This document shows, piece by piece, positions 16,226-24,183 of a DNA stretch of 64,000 nucleotides (positions within the stretch are counted from its first letter, which is position 1; every line of letters begins with the position of its first letter). The notes beneath the pieces are model-generated. The model saw nothing but the letters and a program-made list of their open reading frames with translations, was not told where the DNA came from and did no database searches. The stretch is taken from NCBI RefSeq assembly GCF_007827815.1, contig NZ_VITH01000005.1:124001-188000 (forward strand), read 5' to 3'. The position numbers were made by a program, and so were the translations under genes. Origin of the DNA: Azospirillum brasilense (lineage in GTDB: Bacteria > Pseudomonadota > Alphaproteobacteria > Azospirillales > Azospirillaceae).

Positions 16226-16418
16226 AGACTTCCTACCTCTCCCGATTGGCCTCTTGTGTCCGGCCGCGGCTTGGCCGATGAACGGGTGTGCGCCGTGCCG
16301 CCGCCGGGATGGCGGTGGGCCGCGTGCAGGCTCACCATATCCTCAGCGGCCAAGCGGCAGAGGGGGTAAGGTGTCTGCCTGCTCCCGGCACCGGCGTCCC
16401 CTTGCGTAGAATGGCGCT
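16226..16418. promoter_or_regulatory. Divergent promoter region of the glycan cluster
   Basis: This 193-bp gap must drive both arms. A TAGAAT hexamer at 16407-16412 ends 6 bases before the ABC gene ATG. If it is the -10 element the transcript would be leaderless, which fits the absence of any Shine-Dalgarno there. No matching -35 was seen. Confidence 0.35.
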
Positions 16419-19058
16419 ATGGAATCCAGCATTTTCCGATTCATCCTTCGGCACAGCGTCCGTCAGCAGATCGTGCTGACCCTGATGACCCTGGCGTCCT
16501 TCCCCTTCCTCTACGCCTCGCTCGACCTTCCGAAGCGGATCGTCAACGAGGCGATCGCCGGGAAGAAGCTGCCTGAGTCCTTCCTCGGATTCCATCTCGA
16601 TCAGGTGACTTACCTGTTCGTCCTATGCGGACTGTTCCTGACTTTGGTGCTGGTCAACGGCGCGTTCAAGTATGTCATAAACACCTACAAGGGCCGGCTG
16701 GGCGAGCGGATGCTGCGCCGCCTGCGGTACGAGCTGTACGTGCGCGTCCTGCGCTTCCCCCTGCCCCGCTTCCGGAAGATGTCGTCCGGGGAGATCATCC
16801 CCATGATCACGGCGGAGGTGGAACCGCTGGGTGGCTTCATCGGGGACGCCATCGCCATCCCGGTGTTCCAGGGCGGCACCCTGCTGGTCTACATCGCCTT
16901 CATCTTCGTCCAGGACCCGGTGCTGGGGGCAGCGGCGGTGTCGCTGTACCCGTTTCAAGGCTGGCTCATCCCACGGCTTCAGCGCAAGGTCAATCAGCTT
17001 GGCAAACAGCGCGTACGTGCCATGCGCCAGATCGCCGACCGCATCGGCGAGACGGTGTCCGGCATCCAGGAGGTGCACACCCACAACACGGCGTCCTGGC
17101 ACCTCGCCGACCTCAGCCACCGCCTGGGCGACGTGTACCGCATCCGCTTCGAGATTTACCAAAGAAAGTTTTTTGTCAAATTCCTGAACAATTTTATAAA
17201 CCAGCTCACCCCGTTCTTCTTCTACGCGATCGGCGGTTACCTGGTGATCCATGGCCAGCTCTCCTTCGGCGCGCTGGTCGCGGTGCTGGCCGCCTACAAG
17301 GACTTGGCAGCCCCTTGGAAGGAACTCCTCGACTGGTACCAGCAGAAGGAGGACAACCGGATCAAGTACGAGCAGGTGGTGGAGCAGTTCCACGTCCCCG
17401 ACCTGCTGGCCGAACGCCTGCTGCAGGAGGAGGAGGACGTCCCCTTCACGGGCAGCCTGTCCTTCCGCAACGTCGGGTTCGGGGAGGACGGCGGATCGCC
17501 CATCCTGGAGGGGGTGACCTGCGACATCCCGCTGGACGGCCACACCGCGCTGATCGGCCTCGGCTCGGGACGGGACGAGTTGGCGCAGCTCGCCGCCCGC
17601 GTGCTTCTGCCCTCGTCGGGCCAGATCCGGCTGGGCGAGCATGATTACGCGGAGCTGCCGGAGAGCGTGACCGGGCGCCGCGCCGCCTATGTCGGCGCCA
17701 CCCCCTACCTGTTCTCCGCCTCGCTCTACGACAACCTCGTCTACGGGCTGCGCCACCGGCCGCTGCGCGAGAATGGCGAGAGCGAGGAGGAAGCGGAGCG
17801 GCGCAAGAGCCGGATGACCGAGTCGGTGCTGTCCGGCAACGCCACCGACGACGTGCACGCCGACTGGATCGACTACGCCGCCGCCGGCTGCGACGGGCCG
17901 GAGGATCTGAAGGCCCGCATCCTGCGCGTGGTGACGATGGTCTCGCTGCAGGACGACGTGTACGGCATGGGCCTCAACCGCACCGTCGACCCGGAGCACC
18001 GCCCCGACGTGGCCGCCCGCGTGATGGAGGCGCGCGACGCCATGCGCGCGATGATGCTGAACAACCCGGAGCTGGGGCGGCTGGTGGAGCGCTTCGACCC
18101 CGACCGCTACGCCGTGAACGCCACGCTGGCGGAAAATCTGCTGTTCGGAACGCCGGTCGGGCCGATCTTCCAGACTGACGCGCTGGCTTCCAATCCCTAT
18201 ATGCTGCATGTGCTGGACAAGGTGGGGCTGAGCGACACCATCCTGGAGACCGGCCACAAGGTGGCGGAGACCATGGTCGAGCTGTTCGCCGGCCTGCCGC
18301 CCGGGCATGAGTTCTTCGAGCGCTTCTCCTTCATCGGCTTCGCCGAGCTGCCGGAGTACCAGGCCATTCTGGCGCGCACCGCGAAGGAAGGGCTGGAGGC
18401 GCTGCGGCCCGAGGAGCGGACCCGGCTGATGACGCTGCCCTTCAAGCTGATCGGCGCCCGTCACCGTCTGGGCCTGATGACCCCGGACCTGGAGAAGAAG
18501 CTCCTGCAGGCGCGGCACCTCTTCGCCAGCGACTTGCCGGCGGACCTGAAGCACGCCGTCGCCTTCTTCGACCCGGAGGCCTACAACGCCGCGGCCAGCA
18601 TCCAGGACAACATCCTGTTCGGGAAGATGGTCTACGGGCAGGCGCAGGTGCAATCCAAGGTGGGCCGCATCGTGGCGGAGCTGGTCGACCAGCTTCACCT
18701 GCGCGACACCATCGTGGAGGTCGGGCTGGACCATCCGGTGGGGGTGGCCGGGTCGCGCCTGTCCGCGGCACAGCGCCAGAAGGCGGCGCTGGCCCGCGCC
18801 CTGCTGAAGCGCCCCGACCTGCTGGTGCTGAGCGAGGCGACCAGCGGCCTGGACACCAGCAGCCAGAGCAAGGTGCATTCCGCGATCCTCGGGGAACGCA
18901 AAGGATGTGGCCTTGTGTGGGTTCTGCAGCGTGCCGGCTTGGCACGGGCGTTCGAGCGAGTCATTGTGATGAAGGACGGTCGAATCGCCGAGCATGGACG
19001 CTTCGACGAGTTGAACAGGCCCGGTACGTTGTTGCATGAATTGATAGCCGCCGAATAA
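16419..19058 (+). CDS. ABC-exporter-like membrane protein with degenerate ATPase motifs
   Basis: An 879-residue protein with the architecture of a type-I ABC exporter half-transporter: a transmembrane domain (about residues 15-300, including a typical AMRQIADRIGETVSGIQEV segment) and a C-terminal nucleotide-binding domain. The catalytic motifs are altered. Walker A reads GLGSGRDEL near 379-388, without the Lys. The Q-loop Gln is absent (AYVGATPYLF). The signature is LSAAQ (about 781). Walker B reads LVLSEATSGLD, with Ser for Asp. The switch His is Gln (VLQRAG). Walker A and signature are about 400 residues apart instead of about 100, so some 300 residues are inserted. The exporter motif after the Q-loop recurs three times: SLYDNLVYG, TLAENLLFG, SIQDNILFG. 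It is first gene of the plus arm. Confidence 0.82.
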   Translation: MESSIFRFILRHSVRQQIVLTLMTLASFPFLYASLDLPKRIVNEAIAGKKLPESFLGFHLDQVTYLFVLCGLFLTLVLVNGAFKYVINTYKGRLGERMLRRLRYELYVRVLRFPLPRFRKMSSGEIIPMITAEVEPLGGFIGDAIAIPVFQGGTLLVYIAFIFVQDPVLGAAAVSLYPFQGWLIPRLQRKVNQLGKQRVRAMRQIADRIGETVSGIQEVHTHNTASWHLADLSHRLGDVYRIRFEIYQRKFFVKFLNNFINQLTPFFFYAIGGYLVIHGQLSFGALVAVLAAYKDLAAPWKELLDWYQQKEDNRIKYEQVVEQFHVPDLLAERLLQEEEDVPFTGSLSFRNVGFGEDGGSPILEGVTCDIPLDGHTALIGLGSGRDELAQLAARVLLPSSGQIRLGEHDYAELPESVTGRRAAYVGATPYLFSASLYDNLVYGLRHRPLRENGESEEEAERRKSRMTESVLSGNATDDVHADWIDYAAAGCDGPEDLKARILRVVTMVSLQDDVYGMGLNRTVDPEHRPDVAARVMEARDAMRAMMLNNPELGRLVERFDPDRYAVNATLAENLLFGTPVGPIFQTDALASNPYMLHVLDKVGLSDTILETGHKVAETMVELFAGLPPGHEFFERFSFIGFAELPEYQAILARTAKEGLEALRPEERTRLMTLPFKLIGARHRLGLMTPDLEKKLLQARHLFASDLPADLKHAVAFFDPEAYNAAASIQDNILFGKMVYGQAQVQSKVGRIVAELVDQLHLRDTIVEVGLDHPVGVAGSRLSAAQRQKAALARALLKRPDLLVLSEATSGLDTSSQSKVHSAILGERKGCGLVWVLQRAGLARAFERVIVMKDGRIAEHGRFDELNRPGTLLHELIAAE

Positions 19059-19086
19059 AGCCGGCGGCGTTGAGGAGGCAGACGGC

Positions 19087-19542
19087 ATGAGCATCGCCGA
19101 AGAAGTCAATTGCCTGCGCAGGATTCCCCTGTTCGCCAACATCGACACTTCCAAGCTCAAGCTTCTGGCTTTCACCAGCGAGCGGTTGAGCTTCCGGTCG
19201 GGGGACATCCTGTTCGAGCAGGACGAGATGGGGACCTGCGCCTACATCCTGCTGCGCGGGGAGGCCGAGGTGGTCATCGCCGGCCCCGGCGGGCCGCTGG
19301 CCGTCGCCACGCTGGGATCCAACGAGATCGTCGGCGAGATCGCCATCCTGTGCGACGTGCCGCGCACCGCCACCGTGCGCGCCAGCACCGACCTGGAGGC
19401 GCTGTGCGTGCCGAAGGACCATTTCCTCCAGATGATCGCCGACTTCCCGCAGATGGGTCTGGAGATCATGCGCTCGCTGGCCCACCGCCTGGAGCAGACG
19501 ACGGTGCGCCTGCGCGAGGTCCTGGCCGCCCAGGCGACCTGA
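19087..19542 (+). CDS. Cyclic nucleotide-binding domain protein
   Basis: A 151-residue stand-alone Crp-type cNMP-binding domain, with no DNA-binding domain. The beta-roll runs from about residue 10 to 130, and the phosphate-binding cassette is recognisable as GEIAILCDVPRTATVRA. N-terminal RRIPLFANIDTSKLKLLAF is typical. It lies 28 bp after the ABC-like gene and 20 bp before the second GT28-like gene, so it probably acts as a regulatory subunit for a neighbouring protein rather than as a transcription factor. Whether it binds cAMP, cGMP or another ligand is not evident. Confidence 0.88.
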   Translation: MSIAEEVNCLRRIPLFANIDTSKLKLLAFTSERLSFRSGDILFEQDEMGTCAYILLRGEAEVVIAGPGGPLAVATLGSNEIVGEIAILCDVPRTATVRASTDLEALCVPKDHFLQMIADFPQMGLEIMRSLAHRLEQTTVRLREVLAAQAT

Positions 19543-19562
19543 CGCGCCGCGATCGACATCCC

Positions 19563-20720
19563 ATGCGTGTTCTCTTCCACGTCCAGCATCTGCTGGGCAT
19601 CGGCCACGACCGCCGCGCCGCGCTGATCACCCGCGGGCTGGCCGAGGCCGGCGTGGCGGTGACGGTGCTGCGCGGCGGGCACCCGGTGCCGGGGATCGAT
19701 TACGGCCCGGCGGCCGAGATCGTCCAGCTTCCCCCCGCCCGCGCCGCCGACAGCGGCTTCAAGACCCTGCTGGACGAGCACGGCCGGCCCATCGACGACG
19801 CGTGGCGCGCCCGGCGCCGCGCCGCGGTTCTGGAAACCCACGAGCGGGTCCGGCCCGACGCGCTGCTGATCGAGTCCTTCCCCTTCGGGCGGCGCGCCTT
19901 CCGCTTCGAGCTTCTGCCGTTGCTGGAGACCGCCAAGGCCGACGGGGCGGTCACCGCCTGCTCGGTGCGCGACATCCTGGTGACCAAGGCCAAGCCGGAA
20001 CGGCTGGAGGAAACCGTTTCGACGGTGGAACGGCTGTTCGACCATGTGCTGGTCCATGGCGACCCGGAGCTGATCCCCTTCGCGGCGACCTTCCCCGCCG
20101 CGGCGCGGATCGCCGACCGCATCCGCTACACCGGTTACGTCGCGGCCCAGCAAGCCGTGGACACCGAAGCGATGGACGGCACCGGCGAGGTGATCGTTTC
20201 GGTGGGCGGCGGGGCGGTCGGCCTGCCGCTGCTGCGGGCGGCGCTGGCGGTGCGTGCGTCAACCCCCGCCGGACTTGACGCACGCTGGCGCCTGCTGGCC
20301 GGACCGGACGTGCCGGAGGCGGCGTTCCGCGCGCTCGTCGCCGACGCCCCGCCGGGCACCATCGTGGAGCGGGCGCGGCCGGACTTCCCCGCCCTGCTCC
20401 GCCGTTGCCGCCTGTCGATCAGCCAAGCCGGCTACAACACCGTGCTCGACGTGCTCCAGGCCGGCTGCCGGGCGGTGGTCGTGCCCTTCGCCGCGGGCAG
20501 CGAGACCGAGCAGGCCACCCGCGCCCGCCTGCTGGAGGAGCGGGGCCGGCTGGCCGTGGTCGACGAAGCCACCCTGACCCTGGAGACCCTGGCCGCGGGC
20601 GTGGCCAAGGCGCTCGCCCTGCCCCCGCCGCCCGTCCTCCCCCTGCGCCTGGACGGCGCCGCCACCACCGCCCGCCTGCTGCGGGACGCGGTGGCCTACC
20701 GCCAAGGCAACAGCCGCTAA
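19563..20720 (+). CDS. GT28-like (COG4671-type) glycosyltransferase, second copy
   Basis: A 385-residue paralogue of the gene at 14969. FHVQHLLGIGHDRRAALITRGL corresponds to the N-terminal hallmark, VSVGGGAVGLPL starts the donor domain, and ISQAGYNTVLDVLQAGCRAV with VPFAAGSETEQATRA form the sugar-nucleotide site. The ATG at 19563 gives the family N-terminus; the longer open frame upstream is a shadow of the cNMP gene. A 9-bp-arm hairpin, GTGCGTCAA with its complement, sits in the coding region at 20254-20283. Substrates are unknown. Confidence 0.85.
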   Translation: MRVLFHVQHLLGIGHDRRAALITRGLAEAGVAVTVLRGGHPVPGIDYGPAAEIVQLPPARAADSGFKTLLDEHGRPIDDAWRARRRAAVLETHERVRPDALLIESFPFGRRAFRFELLPLLETAKADGAVTACSVRDILVTKAKPERLEETVSTVERLFDHVLVHGDPELIPFAATFPAAARIADRIRYTGYVAAQQAVDTEAMDGTGEVIVSVGGGAVGLPLLRAALAVRASTPAGLDARWRLLAGPDVPEAAFRALVADAPPGTIVERARPDFPALLRRCRLSISQAGYNTVLDVLQAGCRAVVVPFAAGSETEQATRARLLEERGRLAVVDEATLTLETLAAGVAKALALPPPPVLPLRLDGAATTARLLRDAVAYRQGNSR

Positions 20721-20792
20721 ACCAATCAAGACGCTTGGATTTTTCCGGTGCGGGGGCCATGCTGACAGTCACCGTGTTCGCTGTCCTTCTAA

Positions 20793-20898
20793 CCCTTTCC
20801 CCTCTGGGGAGAGGGGAGGGTGAGGGGGTTGCGCAAGGCGGTATGTCCGGCACACGCGCAACCCCCTCACCCTAACCCTCTCCCCGGAGGGGAGAGGG
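20793..20898. repeat. Nested palindromic repeat element between GT and deacetylase genes
   Basis: The left arm (20793-20834) and right arm (20856-20898) are near-perfect inverted copies of about 42 bp, and each arm folds on itself (CCCTCTCCCC...GGGGAGAGGG). Sub-motifs GGGTGAGGGGGTTGCGC and its complement face each other across a 21-nt centre. The right end lies 13 bases before the next start codon. The same element occurs at 24217 and, diverged, at 58685. Confidence 0.85.
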
Positions 20899-20911
20899 AA
20901 CAGAACAGGCG

Positions 20912-21712
20912 ATGACCGCAACTGCCCCTTCCGACAGCCCGCCGCGCGCCGGTTGGGACGATCTGAACGCCGAGTTGGACGCCTGGGCCACCGCCGGGCG
21001 CACCGCCACCCTGTGGTGGCGCGACGACGACGCCGTCGAGCCGACTCCCGCGCTCGACCGGATGATCACCCTGTCCGTCGAGACCGGCGCGCCGCTGGCT
21101 CTGGCGGTCATCCCCGCCGGGGTCACCGACGCCCTCGCCCCCGTCGTCGATGCCGCCCCCACCGTCACCGTGCTCCAGCACGGCTGGTCGCACGCCAACC
21201 ACGCCGCTCCCCCCGCGAAGAAGGCGGAGCTTGGCGCGGACCGCCCCACCGCCACCGTGCTGGCGGAACTGGCCGAGGGGCGGAGCCTGCTGGAGCGCCG
21301 GTTCGGGCCGCGCGCCCTGCCCGTCCTGGTGCCGCCCTGGAACCGTGTCGCGCCCGGCGTGGTGGCCGCCCTGCCCGGCGCGGGCTTCGCCGGCCTGTCG
21401 GTGTTCGGGCCGCGACGTGTGTCAACCGTCAACATGATGTGTGTCAATACACACATCGACCCGGTGGCGTGGAAGGACGGCAAGCGCTTCCTCGGCGACA
21501 CGGAGTCGCTGGGCATGGCGGTCGCCCATCTGCGCGCCCGGCGGCTGGGCGCGGTGGACGCGGCGGAGGCGACCGGCCTGCTGACGCATCATTTGGCGAT
21601 GGACGGTGAAACCTGGGCCTTCACCGCGCGTTTCCTGACCGTGACGCGACGCCACCCGGCGGCTCGTTGGCTGCCCGCTGATACCCTGTTCGCCGCAGAA
21701 GGACTTCGCTGA
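20912..21712 (+). CDS. Polysaccharide deacetylase family protein
   Basis: A 266-residue protein with NodB-like hallmarks: an acidic WRDDDAVE near residue 31 and a metal-binding QHGWSHANH near 90, which together suggest an active carbohydrate esterase that removes N- or O-acetyl groups. [14 protein letters not shown] matches the family R-x-P/W loop. No signal peptide is visible, so it should act in the cytoplasm, for example on a lipid-linked or nucleotide intermediate. It is in the plus arm between a glycosyltransferase and a small membrane protein. A 9-bp-arm hairpin of GATGTGTGT type lies in the gene at 21436-21457. Confidence 0.8.
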   Translation: MTATAPSDSPPRAGWDDLNAELDAWATAGRTATLWWRDDDAVEPTPALDRMITLSVETGAPLALAVIPAGVTDALAPVVDAAPTVTVLQHGWSHANHAAPPAKKAELGADRPTATVLAELAEGRSLLERRFGPRALPVLVPPWNRVAPGVVAALPGAGFAGLSVFGPRRVSTVNMMCVNTHIDPVAWKDGKRFLGDTESLGMAVAHLRARRLGAVDAAEATGLLTHHLAMDGETWAFTARFLTVTRRHPAARWLPADTLFAAEGLR

Positions 21713-21715
21713 GAC

Positions 21716-22288
21716 ATGGCCGAGCTGCCCATGGCCCGACCCTCCACTGGGGAGACGCCGACCGTCGCGGAGATGCGCTACCCCGCCGGGGCGCTGGCCG
21801 GCGACTACGCGCGGGCCGGGGCGGGACTGGCGCTGACGGTGCTGCCGCTGGCCTTCCTGCCCGTCATCCCGTGGATCGCCGTGCCGCTGGCGGCCTGCGC
21901 GCTGCTGTTCGCGGTCTTCGCGGCGCGCACCTTGCAACGCCAGCTGACCCGCCTGACCATGGACGGCGAGGGCCTGCGGGCCGACGGGCCGTTGGGCGGC
22001 GCCATCCGCTGGGACGCGCTGTCCGGCCTGAAGCTGCGCTACTACGCGACCAGGCGGGGGCGCGACGACGGCTGGATGCAGGCGGCGCTGAGCGGCGGCG
22101 GCAAGACCCTCCGCTTCGACAGCAACCTGGAGGGCTTCGACGCGGTGATCGAGCGGGCCGCCCTGGCCGCCGGGCGCAACGGCGTGACGCTGACCCCGGT
22201 GACGGTGGACAATCTGATCGCGCTGGGCATCGAGCCGCCCGAAGACACTGGCGAGGACGACCCCAACAAGAAGAGGCCGGCGCCATGA
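21716..22288 (+). CDS. Small membrane protein of unknown function
   Basis: A 190-residue protein. Two adjacent hydrophobic helices (about residues 35-70, including [20 protein letters not shown]) are followed by a cytoplasmic beta-rich part, [17 protein letters not shown] to GFDAVIERA, whose layout is reminiscent of bacterial PH-like domains; this is only a suggestion. The tail is acidic then basic. It starts 3 bases after the deacetylase stop and overlaps the next ATG (ATGA), so it links the glycan genes to the ABC importer genes. Confidence 0.7.
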   Translation: MAELPMARPSTGETPTVAEMRYPAGALAGDYARAGAGLALTVLPLAFLPVIPWIAVPLAACALLFAVFAARTLQRQLTRLTMDGEGLRADGPLGGAIRWDALSGLKLRYYATRRGRDDGWMQAALSGGGKTLRFDSNLEGFDAVIERAALAAGRNGVTLTPVTVDNLIALGIEPPEDTGEDDPNKKRPAP

Positions 22289-24183
22289 GCCGCACGCTGC
22301 TCCGGGTGGAGGACCTGAAGGTCGATTTCCAGGTGCCGGGCGGCGTGGTCCATGCGGTGCGCGGCGTGTCCTTCCGGGTGCGGGCGGGGTCCACCGTCGC
22401 CCTGGTCGGCGAATCCGGATCGGGCAAGTCGGTGGCGGCGCAGTCGATCCTGCGCATCCTGCCGCGCAACGCCACCATCGCGGACGGGAAAATCCTGTTC
22501 GACGACGGCATCGTCAACGAGGGCGCCGGTCCCGTCGACATCGCTTCGCTGAAGGCCGACGGCACGGCAATGCGGGCGCTGCGCGGCGGCCGCATCTCGA
22601 TCATCTTCCAGGAGCCGATGACGTCGCTGTCGCCCCTGCACACGGTGGGCGACCAGGTGGGCGAGGCGGTGCGGCTGCACCAGCGGGTGACCGCCCGGCA
22701 GGCCCGCGCCCAGGCCGAGGACATGCTGCGCCGGGTGCGCTTCCCCGACCCGAAGCGGGCGCTGGACACCTACCCGTTCGAGCTGTCGGGCGGCCTGCGC
22801 CAGCGCGCGATGATCGCCATGGCGCTGGTCTGCCGCCCCGCCCTGCTGATCGCCGACGAGCCGACGACCGCGCTGGACGTCACCATCCAGGCGCAGATCC
22901 TGAAGCTGATCAAGGACCTCCAGGGCGATCTCGGGATGGCCGTGCTGCTCATCACCCATGACCTGGGGGTGGTCGCCAACCTCGCCGACGAGGTGGTGGT
23001 GATGCACCGCGGGCGGATCATGGAATCCGGCACGCGCGAGGACATCTTCGCCGACCCCCGCCACCCCTACCTGAAGGCGCTGCTGCGCGCCGTCCCGCGC
23101 TTCCACATGGCGCCGGGCGAACGGCTGGTGCCGATCCGCTCCATCACGTCCGAAGGCGGCAGCCTGCTGGAGAAGGACCACCAGCCCTGGCCGGCCGGCG
23201 CCGACGCGGCGGGGCCGCTGCTGGCGGTGGAGGGGGTGCGCAAGCGCTACGGCGCGCGCAAGGCCGGCTGGTTCGGCGCCAAGGCCGGGGCGGGCACGCT
23301 GGCGGTGGACGATGTCAGCTTCGCCATCGCGCGCGGCGAATGCGTCGGGTTGGTCGGCGAGTCGGGCTGCGGCAAGACCACCCTGTCGAAGATCCTGATG
23401 CGCGCCCTGACCCCGGACGCCGGCGACGTCCGCTTCAACGACCATGGCCGGATCGTCGACGTGCTGGGGTTGCAGGGCGACGCGCTGACCGCCTTCCGCC
23501 GCAAGGTGCAGTTCGTCTTCCAGGACCCCTTCGGCTCGCTGAACCCGCGGATGACCGTCTTCGACATCATCGCCGAACCGCTGGTCATCCACGGCATCGG
23601 CGACGAGGCGGAGCGCGCCGCGCGGGTGAAGGAGCTGATGGGGCTGGTCGGGCTGGACGCGCGGCATCTGCGCCGCTACCCGCACAGCTTCTCCGGCGGC
23701 CAGCGCCAGCGCATCGGCATCGCCCGCGCGCTGGCCCTGCGGCCCGAGCTTCTGCTGCTCGACGAGCCGGTGTCGGCGCTCGACGTGTCGATCCAGGCGC
23801 AGGTGCTGAACCTGCTGAAGGATTTGAAGGAGCGGCTCGGCCTGACCTACCTGTTCGTCAGCCACAATCTGGCGGTGGTGGATTACATGGCCGACCGCAT
23901 CCTGGTGATGTGCCGCGGGAGGATCGTCGAGTCGGCGCCGCGCGAGGCGCTGTTCCGCAACCCGGTCCACCCCTACACCCGCGCCCTGCTGACCGCCGTG
24001 CCGGAGCCGGACCCCAGCCGCCCGCTGTCGCTGACCGACCTGGAGGAGGGCCGCGCCTCCGACCCCGCGCGCTGGCCGGCTCCCTTCACCATCGACGACG
24101 ACCACCAGCCCCATCTGGTCGATCTCGGCGGCGGCCATTGCGTGCGCGCCGACGCCGCCATCCGCGTGCGGGAGGTGGCGTGA
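22285..24183 (+). CDS. Oligopeptide-type ABC transporter, fused dual ATP-binding protein
   Basis: A 632-residue protein with two complete ATPase domains, as in YejF/GsiA-type importers. Domain 1 (about 1-280) has GESGSGKS, the signature [14 protein letters not shown], and [14 protein letters not shown]. Domain 2 (about 315-580) has [24 protein letters not shown] and [13 protein letters not shown]. Each is followed by the oligopeptide-type tail HPYLKALL or HPYTRALL. All catalytic motifs are intact, in contrast to the ABC-like protein at 16419. It energises the two permeases downstream. The stop overlaps the binding-protein ATG (ATGA upstream, TGATG downstream). Confidence 0.94.
   Translation: MSRTLLRVEDLKVDFQVPGGVVHAVRGVSFRVRAGSTVALVGESGSGKSVAAQSILRILPRNATIADGKILFDDGIVNEGAGPVDIASLKADGTAMRALRGGRISIIFQEPMTSLSPLHTVGDQVGEAVRLHQRVTARQARAQAEDMLRRVRFPDPKRALDTYPFELSGGLRQRAMIAMALVCRPALLIADEPTTALDVTIQAQILKLIKDLQGDLGMAVLLITHDLGVVANLADEVVVMHRGRIMESGTREDIFADPRHPYLKALLRAVPRFHMAPGERLVPIRSITSEGGSLLEKDHQPWPAGADAAGPLLAVEGVRKRYGARKAGWFGAKAGAGTLAVDDVSFAIARGECVGLVGESGCGKTTLSKILMRALTPDAGDVRFNDHGRIVDVLGLQGDALTAFRRKVQFVFQDPFGSLNPRMTVFDIIAEPLVIHGIGDEAERAARVKELMGLVGLDARHLRRYPHSFSGGQRQRIGIARALALRPELLLLDEPVSALDVSIQAQVLNLLKDLKERLGLTYLFVSHNLAVVDYMADRILVMCRGRIVESAPREALFRNPVHPYTRALLTAVPEPDPSRPLSLTDLEEGRASDPARWPAPFTIDDDHQPHLVDLGGGHCVRADAAIRVREVA

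Noticed and set aside
20254..20283. TTGACGCA/TGCGTCAA motifs (also near 14857 and 14877) as a shared operator of the cluster
   Set aside because: All copies lie inside coding regions at unrelated distances from starts; probably codon-driven coincidence.
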